NCBI GenBank assembly: GCA_022600195.1 | Contig: JAHZKX010000057.1 | Coordinates: 147,991 to 211,990 of the forward strand | Origin: Planctomycetota bacterium | GTDB lineage: Bacteria; Planctomycetota; Planctomycetia; Planctomycetales; Planctomycetaceae | Length of the DNA: 64,000 bases | Reading direction: 5' to 3' | Shown here: positions 38,353-47,393 of the stretch, in pieces | How the letters are laid out: each line of letters begins with the position of its first letter | How positions within the stretch are numbered: the stretch's first letter is position 1 | Program-made: the position numbers and the translations under genes | Notes under the pieces: generated by a model | Database searches by the model: none | Seen by the model: only the letters and a program-made list of their open reading frames with translations | What the model was told of the DNA's origin: nothing

Positions 38353-40257
38353 ATGCCATCAATTCTTCACAATTTTTCGAATACCATTCACCAATTGAGC
38401 GAGAATCTCCTTGCGCTCGAAGGGGAAACGAAACAACTCGACCTTACTGGATTAGCGGGGCGAGAATGGTTTGAAATATTACAACGAAAATTGATCCCCC
38501 AACTCTCGGACAATGTTTATCTGGTTGTCGGCGTCGTCGGCGGTACGAATATTGGGAAAAGTGTCATCTTCAATCATTTAGTCAATCAACAAACCAGCGC
38601 TATCAGCCCTCTGGCATCTCAGACAAAACATCCCGTTTGCCTGGTACCTCAAAATTTTGAACAAAAACATGACTTGGAAAAAATTTTCCAAGGCTTCAAG
38701 CTGACACCCTGGTCTGCTCCCGAAGATCCACTGATCGAGGATGAACAACACCTGCTCTTCTGGAAAAACAGTGAGAGTCTGGCGCCGAATTTACTCGTCC
38801 TGGATACGCCCGATATCGACAGCGATGCGGAAGTCAACTGGGAACGTGCAGAACGTATCAGGCAGAGCGCGGATGTTCTGGTCACTGTATTGACACAACA
38901 AAAATATAATGACGCAGCAGTAAAAAAGTTTTTCCGTGAAGCAGCACGTGAAGAGAAAGTCATCATCACCATCTTTAATCAATGTCAATTGCCTGACGAT
39001 GAAAACTACTGGCGACTCTGGTTAAACACCTTCTGCCAGGAAACCGGGGTACATCCCGAGTTGGTGTTCATTGCTCCCAATGATCGGCAAGCTGCCACCA
39101 GCTTGCAACTCCCCTTCTACCCCCGCACATTTGAACCGACCCCCTCACATTCAATACCAGAGACAGATCTGGATACTGCTGACACAGACACTTCCGCCAA
39201 TTTGATGAATGTCATATCGCAACTGCATTTTGGCGAGATCAAAGTCCAGACCCTCAAAGGCGCTTTAAAATATCTCGTACAACAAAACACAGGCGTTCCC
39301 GCTTACCTCCGGGAAATTAAAAGTCGCAGTCATGAATTTCGCTCTGCTTCAGAATTACTCTCCGAACAGGAACTGGCCGAAATTGACAACTGGCCTTTAG
39401 TTTCGAATTCGGTGATCGTAGACGCTGTTCGTAATTGGTGGCAATCTCAAAGAGAAGGCTGGTCAGCTCAGATCCATGGTTTTTACAACACACTGGGGCG
39501 GGGAGTTCTCTGGCCTGTTCGCTATATCCATTCTCTGGCTGCGGAGGAAAAACGCCCGCCCATGGAGCTCTACCGTGAACAGGAATGGTCAGTCGTATTA
39601 CAAACGGTTGAAGGAATTTATGATCGACTTACTCTGGTTAGTGAACTTGGCAATGAGCTATTAACGAATCGACTGAAAACGTTATTGAATGGCACCTCTC
39701 GTGAAGCACTGCTAAAAACACTACACGAGGAGCATGCAGAGATTGATTTCACTGCACAACTGGAACAATTAGTCGATAGTGAAATGACGTTCTTCAGAAC
39801 TGAAAGCCCACAGTATTACACGTTCATGAAGCAGTTAGACAGAATTGCTGCGGTGGCTCGTCCGGCATTAAGTGTCGGCCTGTTTTTTGTAGGCTTTGGC
39901 GCAGTCGGCCATGCCGGCTCTCAACTCGTCACCGACACAATGATTCAGTCAGTTGTTAATGTCGCCGGGGATGTTGCCGGAGGTGCCGCCACGACAACGG
40001 TAGGGGAAACTGCCGTCAGCAGTACGACCGCGACTGGTGTTGGATTTCTCGAAGCAAAGTTCAGAAGATTTCACGCAGTCTTCGCCCAAAAACGAACGGA
40101 ATGGTTGGCGACAGCGATTCGAAAACATTTGTTAAAATCACTTCCCGAAGAACTGAAATCAGCCGTCGAACTTCCGAACTCACAATATTATCAGGCAGTT
40201 CAGAATTCTGTTTCTGAACTGGAACAACAGTTAAACGAACTTCATATCTCGATCTGA
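38353..40257 (+). CDS. Dynamin-like large GTPase 1
   Basis: The G domain has a P-loop GGTNIGKS (63-70), a candidate G2 Thr near 91 (SQTKHP), a G3 DTPD (151-154) and the strand VIITIFNQC in the G4 position, where NKxD is replaced by NQC, as often in dynamin-type proteins. A long helical region of about 350 residues follows. A hydrophobic, Gly/Ala-rich segment (ARPALSVGLFFVGFGAVGHAG and the next 30 residues, about 510-560) could be a membrane paddle. Size (634) and layout match bacterial dynamin-like proteins rather than Era-type GTPases. It shares TQQKYNDAAV and the following EAA with the next gene, so the two are paralogues. The upstream region is repeat copy 3. Membrane remodelling is an inference from this architecture. 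Confidence 0.75.
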   Translation: MPSILHNFSNTIHQLSENLLALEGETKQLDLTGLAGREWFEILQRKLIPQLSDNVYLVVGVVGGTNIGKSVIFNHLVNQQTSAISPLASQTKHPVCLVPQNFEQKHDLEKIFQGFKLTPWSAPEDPLIEDEQHLLFWKNSESLAPNLLVLDTPDIDSDAEVNWERAERIRQSADVLVTVLTQQKYNDAAVKKFFREAAREEKVIITIFNQCQLPDDENYWRLWLNTFCQETGVHPELVFIAPNDRQAATSLQLPFYPRTFEPTPSHSIPETDLDTADTDTSANLMNVISQLHFGEIKVQTLKGALKYLVQQNTGVPAYLREIKSRSHEFRSASELLSEQELAEIDNWPLVSNSVIVDAVRNWWQSQREGWSAQIHGFYNTLGRGVLWPVRYIHSLAAEEKRPPMELYREQEWSVVLQTVEGIYDRLTLVSELGNELLTNRLKTLLNGTSREALLKTLHEEHAEIDFTAQLEQLVDSEMTFFRTESPQYYTFMKQLDRIAAVARPALSVGLFFVGFGAVGHAGSQLVTDTMIQSVVNVAGDVAGGAATTTVGETAVSSTTATGVGFLEAKFRRFHAVFAQKRTEWLATAIRKHLLKSLPEELKSAVELPNSQYYQAVQNSVSELEQQLNELHISI

Positions 40258-40356
40258 TATTGGTCGCGTTTTATTAGTGGTTGATAAATATTACTTAAAA
40301 TTGATACCGTGTCTTAGTGATGGAAACCAGAATCTTAAACAGGAATTGAATCTGTC

Positions 40357-42204
40357 ATGCCTACATCGGAAATAGCACAAATCGAAATGCTGGCAGCAGT
40401 GGATCGTTTAATCCACCAGCTCCAATCATGGAGTGAACAGAAAACCGATTGGAAAACAGCGCAACAATGCCAGGCCGTGATTCATCAATTGCTCCCTCGA
40501 CTCGATACGTTGCGTGTGCGATTGCAGTCACCTCTGGTCATTGCCACCTTTGGCGGAACAGGCACAGGTAAAAGCAGTTTGGTTAATGCCTTGATTGGTT
40601 CTTACTGCTCGCCATCAGGCAGACAACGTCCGACGACGACAGATCCGGTTTTAATCGCGCATCCCGATACAGATCTCGATCGTTTAGGACTAGACTTAAG
40701 TCAATTTCAAGTGGAACAAAAAGAACTCGATCAACTTCGAAACATCATTCTCATTGACTGCCCTGACCCTGACACTTCTGAAACTAACGATCAAAGTAGT
40801 AATTTAACGCGACTGCAATACATTATTCCACTGTGTGATATCCTGCTCTACACATCAACGCAGCAAAAATATCGCTCGGCGCGCGTGGCAGAAGAATTGA
40901 AGGAAGCCGCCATTGGCCGACGTCTCATCTTTGTACAGACCCATGCCGGGCTGGATGAAGACATTCGGACAGATTGGAAACAACAACTTTCACAACAGTT
41001 CGATGTACCAGAAATTTATTTTGTAGATTCCGTTCGAGCGCTGGAAGACCAACTGGCAGATCGACCACTACAAAAAGACTTTGCCAGTTTACAAAATATC
41101 CTGAGCACACAACTTGGAAAATCAGAACGCCTGCAGGTACGGCGGGCAAATCTCCTGGAATTAATTCAGAACGCTATTAATCATTGTTCTGATAAAATCA
41201 ATATCAATTTACCAGCCATACGGGAACTGGAATCGTTCCTGAAACAACAACACGTTTCCCTCACCAGACAGATGTCGCAGGAACTCAGAACTGAATTACT
41301 CACCAGCCGAAATCTCTGGGAAAGACGACTCCTCTCCTGCGTTTCCGACACTTGGGGATTGAGCCCTTTTTCCACAATGCTCCGAGTTTATAACGGCTTA
41401 GGTAACTTTATCGCGTCAGCCAGTTTATTTCGGGCTCGAAATTCTGCACAAGTCGCGCTCATCGGTGCGCTGCAGGGTGCCCGCTGGATTGGTAACCGAC
41501 AAAAGGAACAGGCAACCGAAAATCGATTAAACCGGATCGGTTCCTTCGGACTAGATGATAACAAACTGCGCGAATCACAATTATTAATCGACGGCTATGC
41601 ACAAGCTGCAGGTCTGGAATCACAGCCAGTTCAGCATGCCGGCTCTCTGGACAAGCTTCAAACAGAAGCCGCTTATTTCGAAGAACAATTCCTGTATGAT
41701 GCCGGCTCGAAAATTGATGCCATTATTGCAAAACTGACCCGTAAGAACTCCGGGTGGTTCACCCGCGCAGTGTATGAAACCCTCTTTCTCTCTCTGGTGG
41801 TTTACGCCCTGATTCGTATTGGAAAAAATTTCTTTTACGATTCGTTTCTGGACGAAAACAATATTCTCGCCATTGATTTTTATGTAACGGCTGGCGTGAT
41901 ATTCCTGATCTGGACTGGTTTTCTGGTAATGATGTTTACCAGAAAATTGAAGCGGGGACTGGGGCTGGAAATCAACCAACTGTCAGACGATCTAGCGAAT
42001 GCAAAACTATCGCAGGGATTGTTCCCTCAGCTGGAACAAACGTGCCAGCAAGCGCATGCGATGCAACATTCACTGGAACGTATGGGTGGTGAAGTACACC
42101 AACTGAGGAATGAAGTCGCTACATCCAACATTCTGGGTGCCTGGAAAGTAACAGACCCGGTAACAGATGCTGATTCAAAAACTCCGCACCTGACTTCGCA
42201 ATAA
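40357..42204 (+). CDS. Dynamin-like large GTPase 2 with C-terminal transmembrane helices
   Basis: The G domain has P-loop GGTGTGKS (66-73), G2 RPTTTDP (91-97), G3 DCPD (134-137) and IFVQTHAGLDED in the G4 region. TSTQQKYRSARV matches TQQKYNDAAV of the upstream gene in the same place after G3, which shows common ancestry. A helical stalk follows, then two adjacent membrane helices (ETLFLSLVVYALIRIG and FYVTAGVIFLIWTGFLVMMF, about 470-530) and a C-terminal coiled-coil-like region (EQTCQQAHAMQHSLERMGG). Transmembrane anchoring distinguishes it from its partner. The genes are 99 bp apart on the same strand, consistent with a two-subunit system. The stop is one base from the end of the convergent thioredoxin gene. 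Confidence 0.78.
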   Translation: MPTSEIAQIEMLAAVDRLIHQLQSWSEQKTDWKTAQQCQAVIHQLLPRLDTLRVRLQSPLVIATFGGTGTGKSSLVNALIGSYCSPSGRQRPTTTDPVLIAHPDTDLDRLGLDLSQFQVEQKELDQLRNIILIDCPDPDTSETNDQSSNLTRLQYIIPLCDILLYTSTQQKYRSARVAEELKEAAIGRRLIFVQTHAGLDEDIRTDWKQQLSQQFDVPEIYFVDSVRALEDQLADRPLQKDFASLQNILSTQLGKSERLQVRRANLLELIQNAINHCSDKININLPAIRELESFLKQQHVSLTRQMSQELRTELLTSRNLWERRLLSCVSDTWGLSPFSTMLRVYNGLGNFIASASLFRARNSAQVALIGALQGARWIGNRQKEQATENRLNRIGSFGLDDNKLRESQLLIDGYAQAAGLESQPVQHAGSLDKLQTEAAYFEEQFLYDAGSKIDAIIAKLTRKNSGWFTRAVYETLFLSLVVYALIRIGKNFFYDSFLDENNILAIDFYVTAGVIFLIWTGFLVMMFTRKLKRGLGLEINQLSDDLANAKLSQGLFPQLEQTCQQAHAMQHSLERMGGEVHQLRNEVATSNILGAWKVTDPVTDADSKTPHLTSQ

Positions 42205-42205
42205 A

Positions 42206-42607
42206 TTACTTGCGGTTATAAAACATCTCAGCGATGCGATAGGCACTTACTGACCCTGATCGACTGACTTCTTTTCCATCGATAACCAAGACCAGTGTCG
42301 GCAAAGATTCAATTTTGTATTTATCGCTCAGTTCCTGATTCTGATCTACGTCAACCAAACGAATATGGCTCGACTTTTCTGATCCAATCTTCCAGTTTTT
42401 TTGTCTTAAAGCAGGAAACTCTGCTGATTTCATCTGAACACAGGCAGGACACCAACTGGCAGTAAAAAAGAGTATTTGATGTCGAGAAACATCTTGCTCC
42501 ATTTTGAACAATTTCACAACATTCTCTGGGAGAGCAGGCACTTCTACTGTTTTCATTGGTGCCAATGAAAGTGACAGAAGCATTGTTGCAGGTATCAGTG
42601 TATTCAT
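42206..42607 (-). CDS. Exported thioredoxin-fold protein
   Basis: ILFFTASWCPACVQMKSAEF contains a CPAC redox motif (WCxxC), and IESLPTLVLVIDG has the cis-proline of the fold. The N-terminus (MNTLIPATMLLSLSLAP) looks like a short signal sequence, so a periplasmic disulfide-exchange role is likely. The CPAC dipeptide differs from the CGPC of cytoplasmic thioredoxin. No partner is evident. It ends head-on against the second GTPase gene, one base between the two stops. Confidence 0.85.
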   Translation of the reverse strand: MNTLIPATMLLSLSLAPMKTVEVPALPENVVKLFKMEQDVSRHQILFFTASWCPACVQMKSAEFPALRQKNWKIGSEKSSHIRLVDVDQNQELSDKYKIESLPTLVLVIDGKEVSRSGSVSAYRIAEMFYNRK

Positions 42608-42943
42608 TGAATTGTGGCCTGTTACAATCTAAATAGTACTTCGGAATCTGATTTACATTCGCCAGATACAATAGCGACTCACCCTGACTCATACAACCGT
42701 CAAACTCGACTCAAATTGACAAGATTGCAATTCCGCGTTATAGAGTCTTTTGAAAATTCGCACATGTTCCCTTAACGTGCCTAAACAAGACATAGTGCCA
42801 TAAATTGTTTCCAGAATTACATTTATCACATTATTTCTCTCTGGCCCCCTTTTCGTCTGAAATAGCCAGAGCAAACGTTTTGGATTTCGAAAACTTACCA
42901 ATCCTTCTGATTCCCCATCTGTTTCGTCGGAAAAGACATCACA
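42608..42943. other. 336-bp divergent gap between thioredoxin-like gene and uppP
   Basis: It holds the promoters of the two divergent genes. A 70-codon frame on the minus strand (42689-42901) has no initiation signal or family likeness and is not called. No hairpin or repeat is visible. Confidence 0.4.
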
Positions 42944-43711
42944 ATGACCTGGTTAAAAATGATTCTGCTGTCGATCATTCAGGGAATCAGTGAGTTTCTT
43001 CCGATCAGTTCTTCCGGACATCTGGTGATTGCAGAAAGCCTGCTCGATATCCAGGCAGACCAGACAGACGTGAATATTGTTCTGCATGCGGGCACTTTGA
43101 TCTCAATACTCATCTTCTACAGAAGAACCATCTACCGACTAATCAGTCAGGACTTCAGGGTCATACCGCTGTTGATTGTCGGAACGCTACCGGTGGTCGT
43201 GATTGGATTAGCAGCGAAAAAATATGCCGAGCCTATGCTGGAAAGCACTTTGCTTGCGGGCTGCATGTTACCGATTACAGGCCTCTTCCTGCTCATGATT
43301 CCCCGGATTCCTCAAAAAGAAAAGAGCTACACAGAGATCACTTACAAGCAGGCGCTCATCATTGGCTTCGCGCAAGCAATCGCCATTTTACCTGGTATAT
43401 CGCGCAGTGGCAGTACGATCGTGACAGGCCTGCTTACAGGATTGTCCAGACAATCAGCGGCGACCTTTTCGTTTTTACTGGCGATTCCAGCAATCACTGG
43501 CGCGACCATTCTTGAAACGGCAGAAATACTCTCGAACCCACATATGAGCACTCCCCTGAGCCTGCTCGCTGTCGGAATGGTCGTTTCAGCGATCGTAGGA
43601 CTGGCTGCGCTCTGGTTATTGGTTCGCTGGCTTGAGAAAGGAAAACTGCAGTATTTTGCGTACTGGTGCATTCCATTGGGAATACTCATTACTATCATGC
43701 AGTTAATCTGA
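42944..43711 (+). CDS. uppP: Undecaprenyl-diphosphatase
   Basis: UppP (BacA) removes a phosphate from undecaprenyl diphosphate to recycle the lipid carrier for peptidoglycan and surface polysaccharides. The first motif GISEFLPISSSGHLVIAESL contains the conserved Glu and Ser-rich loop, and the second is PGISRSGSTIVTGLLTGLSR with the catalytic Arg. About seven membrane helices complete the 255-residue protein, a normal length. Bacitracin tolerance is a known consequence of overexpression in this family. It is a single-gene unit converging on glgX 9 bp away. Confidence 0.95.
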   Translation: MTWLKMILLSIIQGISEFLPISSSGHLVIAESLLDIQADQTDVNIVLHAGTLISILIFYRRTIYRLISQDFRVIPLLIVGTLPVVVIGLAAKKYAEPMLESTLLAGCMLPITGLFLLMIPRIPQKEKSYTEITYKQALIIGFAQAIAILPGISRSGSTIVTGLLTGLSRQSAATFSFLLAIPAITGATILETAEILSNPHMSTPLSLLAVGMVVSAIVGLAALWLLVRWLEKGKLQYFAYWCIPLGILITIMQLI

Positions 43712-43720
43712 GAAGAACTC

Positions 43721-45817
43721 TTAACGGCGCGAAGAGCGGCGTACATAACAACGCAGTGAACGTGCAGGTAACACAGCCACTCTCGGATACAAGGTCGTAC
43801 CATCCCGCTTCGGAAAAATATCCAGTGGTGACCGGGCAGAGGTATCGACGGTCAAATGCCATTCTTTCGGCTTGATCCCGAACGGTAACTCAAATGCCTG
43901 CGCATCAGGAGAAGAATTGATTAGAATCATCAGATCAGAACCATCCCTGACTCGCCGAGATGTGTGCCTTGCTCCCAGAATACATAGGAGACAGTGTGTG
44001 TCATGTTCCCAATCTACAGAATGACCTTGTACATTAAACCAACTGACATCCGGAAGTTTTTCAACTCCATCCAATTGTCCGGTGAGGAAGTTCCTCTGCC
44101 TTAACGTGGGTTCGCAAAGTCGAAAATGAATCAGTTCTTTACAAAACCGATACAAACCACTGTTTTTATCAACCAGCGACCAGTCAAACCAGGAAATGGA
44201 ATTATCCTGGCAATACGTATTATTATTTCCTCGCTGCGTCCTGCGACATTCATCTCCAGAAAGTAACATCGGAACGCCCTGACTCAAAAAGAGCGTTGCC
44301 AGATGGTTCTTGATCTGACGTTCGCGCATACCGTTAATGGCCGGGTCATCAGTGGGACCTTCTACGCCGAAATTCATACTGAGGTTGTTGTTTTCCCCGT
44401 CCTGATTGTCTTCATGATTGGCATAGTTATGCTTGTGTTCATAACTCACCAGATCATTCAAAGAAAACCCATCATGCGCAGTAATAAAGTTCACGCCATG
44501 AAATGGCTCGCGGCCCGTTTTCTGGTAAAGGTCACTTGAACCGGAGAGACGTGTTGCATAATCTCCCAGTGTCGGAACATCGCCGCGCCAGAAGCGGCGC
44601 ACGTCATCCCGGTAGCGACCATTCCATTCTGCCCAGCGCATGTGTGAAAACGATCCGACCTGATAGGCTCCCGCAGCGTCCCAGGCCTCTGCAATAAGCT
44701 TCGTGTCTGCCAACAGCGGATCTTCTGCGATGGCTTCGACCAATGGAGGGCTTGGAACAAGGTTTCCGCTCCTGTCACGGCTTAAGATTGATGCGAGATC
44801 AAACCGGAAACCATCGATGTGATAGTTACAGGTCCAATAACGCAGACAATGAAAGATCATCTCCCGGACTACGGGGTGATTGCCGTTAATCGCGTTTCCA
44901 CATCCGGAATAATTTTTATAGTGTTTCCCACCTTGCTCCAGGTGGTAGTAAACTTGATTTTCTAATCCGCGAAAGGAAAGCGTCGGACCGTGTTCATTGC
45001 CTTCCGCAGTATGGTTAAAGACCACATCCAATATGACTTCGATGCCAGCCTCATGCAAAGCCCGCACCATCTCTTTGAACTCTCGCACTTGAGCGCCCGG
45101 TTCCGGATTCGTGGCAAAACCACGATGCGGGGCAAAGAAAGCCAGCGTTTCATAGCCCCAATAATTCTGATGGTCAGTAAAGGAACCATCCGGTTCGTTC
45201 ATCGGGAATTCATGGATGGGCATCAACTCAACGGCAGTAATACCCAGATCAATCAAATACGGAATCTTTTCGATGACGCCAGCATAAGTTCCCGGACTTT
45301 CAACACCACTGCTGGCTGATTTCGTAAATCCACGCACATGCATTTCGTAAACGACTGTATCAGCCAGGTGATGCCTCACATGACGATCACCTTGCCAGTC
45401 AAACTGATCATCTACAACCACACACTTAGGTGGTCGGACAATCCCATCCGGTGAAGGCTGATAATCTCCTGCGAGTGCTTTGGCATAAGGATCAATCAAA
45501 CGTGCCCGTTTATCAAACCGATGTCCGACATCTGGTTGAAAGGGACCATCTGCCTGAAAATGATAGAGTTGACCAGGGCCAATACCAGAAATGAAAGCCG
45601 TCCAGATATCGCCTAAGCGGCCATACTCTTGATTGAATTGAATCACTTCGGATGGCTCTAAATCATCAACATGATTATACAGTAATAACCACATCGAAGT
45701 GGCAGAGCGACTGTAAACAGAAAAAAGCACCCCGTTGTCCTGCGGTACTGCACCGTAGGAAAATGTATGCATCGAATGAATGGGGGAACTTAAAGAGTGT
45801 ACCAATTCGTGATCCAT
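43721..45817 (-). CDS. glgX: Glycogen debranching enzyme GlgX
   Basis: This GH13 subfamily 11 (isoamylase-type) enzyme hydrolyses alpha-1,6 branches of glycogen. A CBM48-like N-terminal domain (about 18-120) precedes the TIM barrel. DVVFNHTAEG (264-273), the nucleophile Asp340 in IDGFRFDLAS, the acid Glu377 in LIAEAWDAAG and the later FITAHDGFSLNDLVSYE are intact. The length of 698 is typical. No glgA, glgB, glgC or glgP is adjacent. The protein lacks an export signal and is cytoplasmic. An internal Met 16 is an alternative start. Confidence 0.94.
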   Translation of the reverse strand: MDHELVHSLSSPIHSMHTFSYGAVPQDNGVLFSVYSRSATSMWLLLYNHVDDLEPSEVIQFNQEYGRLGDIWTAFISGIGPGQLYHFQADGPFQPDVGHRFDKRARLIDPYAKALAGDYQPSPDGIVRPPKCVVVDDQFDWQGDRHVRHHLADTVVYEMHVRGFTKSASSGVESPGTYAGVIEKIPYLIDLGITAVELMPIHEFPMNEPDGSFTDHQNYWGYETLAFFAPHRGFATNPEPGAQVREFKEMVRALHEAGIEVILDVVFNHTAEGNEHGPTLSFRGLENQVYYHLEQGGKHYKNYSGCGNAINGNHPVVREMIFHCLRYWTCNYHIDGFRFDLASILSRDRSGNLVPSPPLVEAIAEDPLLADTKLIAEAWDAAGAYQVGSFSHMRWAEWNGRYRDDVRRFWRGDVPTLGDYATRLSGSSDLYQKTGREPFHGVNFITAHDGFSLNDLVSYEHKHNYANHEDNQDGENNNLSMNFGVEGPTDDPAINGMRERQIKNHLATLFLSQGVPMLLSGDECRRTQRGNNNTYCQDNSISWFDWSLVDKNSGLYRFCKELIHFRLCEPTLRQRNFLTGQLDGVEKLPDVSWFNVQGHSVDWEHDTHCLLCILGARHTSRRVRDGSDLMILINSSPDAQAFELPFGIKPKEWHLTVDTSARSPLDIFPKRDGTTLYPRVAVLPARSLRCYVRRSSRR

Positions 45818-46314
45818 TAAATACCTATTCCTAAGGATTACTGTACCGAACTGAACACGCGAAAATTAGGCGCCCTTCTTTTGAGCAAAAGAAGAACTCA
45901 AAATTTTCAACTCAATACAGTAACATCATCTCAAATATTGCTTCAGATCATCCCATTCTCTGACGGAACCCATCTGATTTTAACGATAATCCACATCTCT
46001 ATTCTTATTCTTCGACTCGCACTCAGTGAAAAATTATTTCTTTTTTTCATTCAAAGTGAGTTCCCAGAGATCGGTCGAAGGCAGTAGATAACATCGAGAA
46101 AACAATCGTTTTGTATTTTATTCAAACAACACTCAGTTTACGCTCAAGTTATTTTATTGCCGCAGACAGTTTATCAAGTAAAACAACTTTACACAGGACA
46201 ATTTTCCTAAAAAGACAACTGAGCTACCGGAAAATCCAGTAGCTCAGTTTTTTCTCAACCGCATTGTCACTCCTGTTTTATCGTACATCGTGACGGGAAA
46301 GTCGCACCTTCAAG
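45818..46314. other. 497-bp intergenic region
   Basis: The region between the glgX start and the end of the Cys-rich protein gene has no supportable ORF. It contains the hairpin terminator described separately and should hold the glgX promoter on the minus strand. Confidence 0.45.
46209..46253. terminator. Bidirectional hairpin terminator
   Basis: AACTGAGCTAC (46217-46227) and GTAGCTCAGTT (46239-46249) give an 11-bp perfect stem. There is a T-run on the plus side (46248-46253) and an A-run at 46209-46213 that serves the minus side. The latter ends the Cys-rich protein gene 60-odd bases upstream. Confidence 0.8.
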
Positions 46315-46899
46315 TTACGGAAAAAAAGGATCATTGCGGCTTGAACTGGTTGGTGCAGATCGATAAGGCTGATAAACTGGCTGACTTACCGGACGATAAG
46401 ACCGATAAACCGGCTGACTAACAGGTCGATACATAGGATACTGCTGAGCACTGTTCCCATATGATCCACGATAACCTGTGTTGTACAGAGAAGGACGCTG
46501 GTAGCGATTCACGCCACAGTTTCCACCAGGACAATTACCAGAACTGCAATTCGCACCATAACTGGAACCAGTTCCACAATTGCCATTGGCACAAGGACTT
46601 TGATACCCGCTACTGGTATAGCACTTACCATTCACACAGTTCGTCCTGCCATAGGCCGATTGACCATAACGGGGCTGATATGAAGACTGCTGATACCCCC
46701 TGTTATAACTAACAGGAGCAGTCAAAGCCCGAAACGGTGAAGTAATCACGTCCAGAACACCACCAGGACGAGGTTGAAAAAAAGCAGTTTTCGTTTCTTG
46801 CGAAACTTTCATAGCACCATGATCTGCAGCATGAACCCGATCCGAAAAGATCATCATACAGCTTAAACAAATTGCCAATGTCGTTAATTTACCTGTCAT
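46315..46899 (-). CDS. Secreted Cys/Tyr-rich repeat protein
   Basis: GAGGAG eight bases before the ATG at 46899 sets the start fourteen codons inside the longest frame. A signal peptide (TGKLTTLAICLSCMMIFSD, cleavage near HAAD) is followed by a low-complexity protein of about 170 residues. One block has cysteine units in the pattern CxNGxC (CVNGKC, CANGNC, CSSGNC, then CPGGNC), which suggests disulfide or metal binding. The C-terminal part carries a duplicated RPVSQPVYxxY motif next to Tyr-rich stretches. It has no known family that I recognise. A cell-surface or extracellular matrix role is an inference. Confidence 0.7.
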   Translation of the reverse strand: MTGKLTTLAICLSCMMIFSDRVHAADHGAMKVSQETKTAFFQPRPGGVLDVITSPFRALTAPVSYNRGYQQSSYQPRYGQSAYGRTNCVNGKCYTSSGYQSPCANGNCGTGSSYGANCSSGNCPGGNCGVNRYQRPSLYNTGYRGSYGNSAQQYPMYRPVSQPVYRSYRPVSQPVYQPYRSAPTSSSRNDPFFP

Positions 46900-47393
46900 A
46901 TTAGATTTCTCCTCATTTTCATTGCCGAAAAATGTAGTCATTTAAACCATAACGTGGTTAATTCACCAGTTGCATTCGGCATGCCAAAACGAGGGAGCTA
47001 AAACATAACAAACACCTTAAAATCTATATAATAAATAACTTACAACACAACAAATATAAACATATAATCATTTTAGCAACACTTCACACATCTTAGTTGT
47101 AACATTTACGACACACATCGCTCAAAAAAGACCCACTCAATGACGTTTTTTACAAATAAGATAAACCCTGCGGCCATATTATCGATTTAAACCAGTAATA
47201 AAAGAGTTTACCTGCTAAAACAACCCCACAAACTGTCATCATATTGACACTTCTGATATTCATAGCCCGAAAGCTGATCCGATTATTCTGAATAGGCGCT
47301 TTTGCCGATATTGAATATAAGTCCCTCCCCTGCCATTCGTTTGTAGTTGTAGCCTCCTCTGGATGCTTTTTTTAATTCTGCCATTTCCTGTCG
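46900..47393. other. 494-bp AT-rich divergent intergenic region
   Basis: The left half near 47000-47100 is strikingly AT-rich, next to the start of the Cys-rich protein gene. It must carry promoters for both flanking genes. No ORF or strong hairpin is seen. Confidence 0.45.

Noticed and set aside
42689..42901. 70-codon minus-strand frame in the thioredoxin-uppP gap
   Set aside because: There is no initiation signal, no recognised motif, and it occupies a region expected to hold promoters.
45881..46087. 68-codon plus-strand frame downstream of the glgX start
   Set aside because: AT-rich composition with no ribosome-binding site; nothing supports it as a gene.
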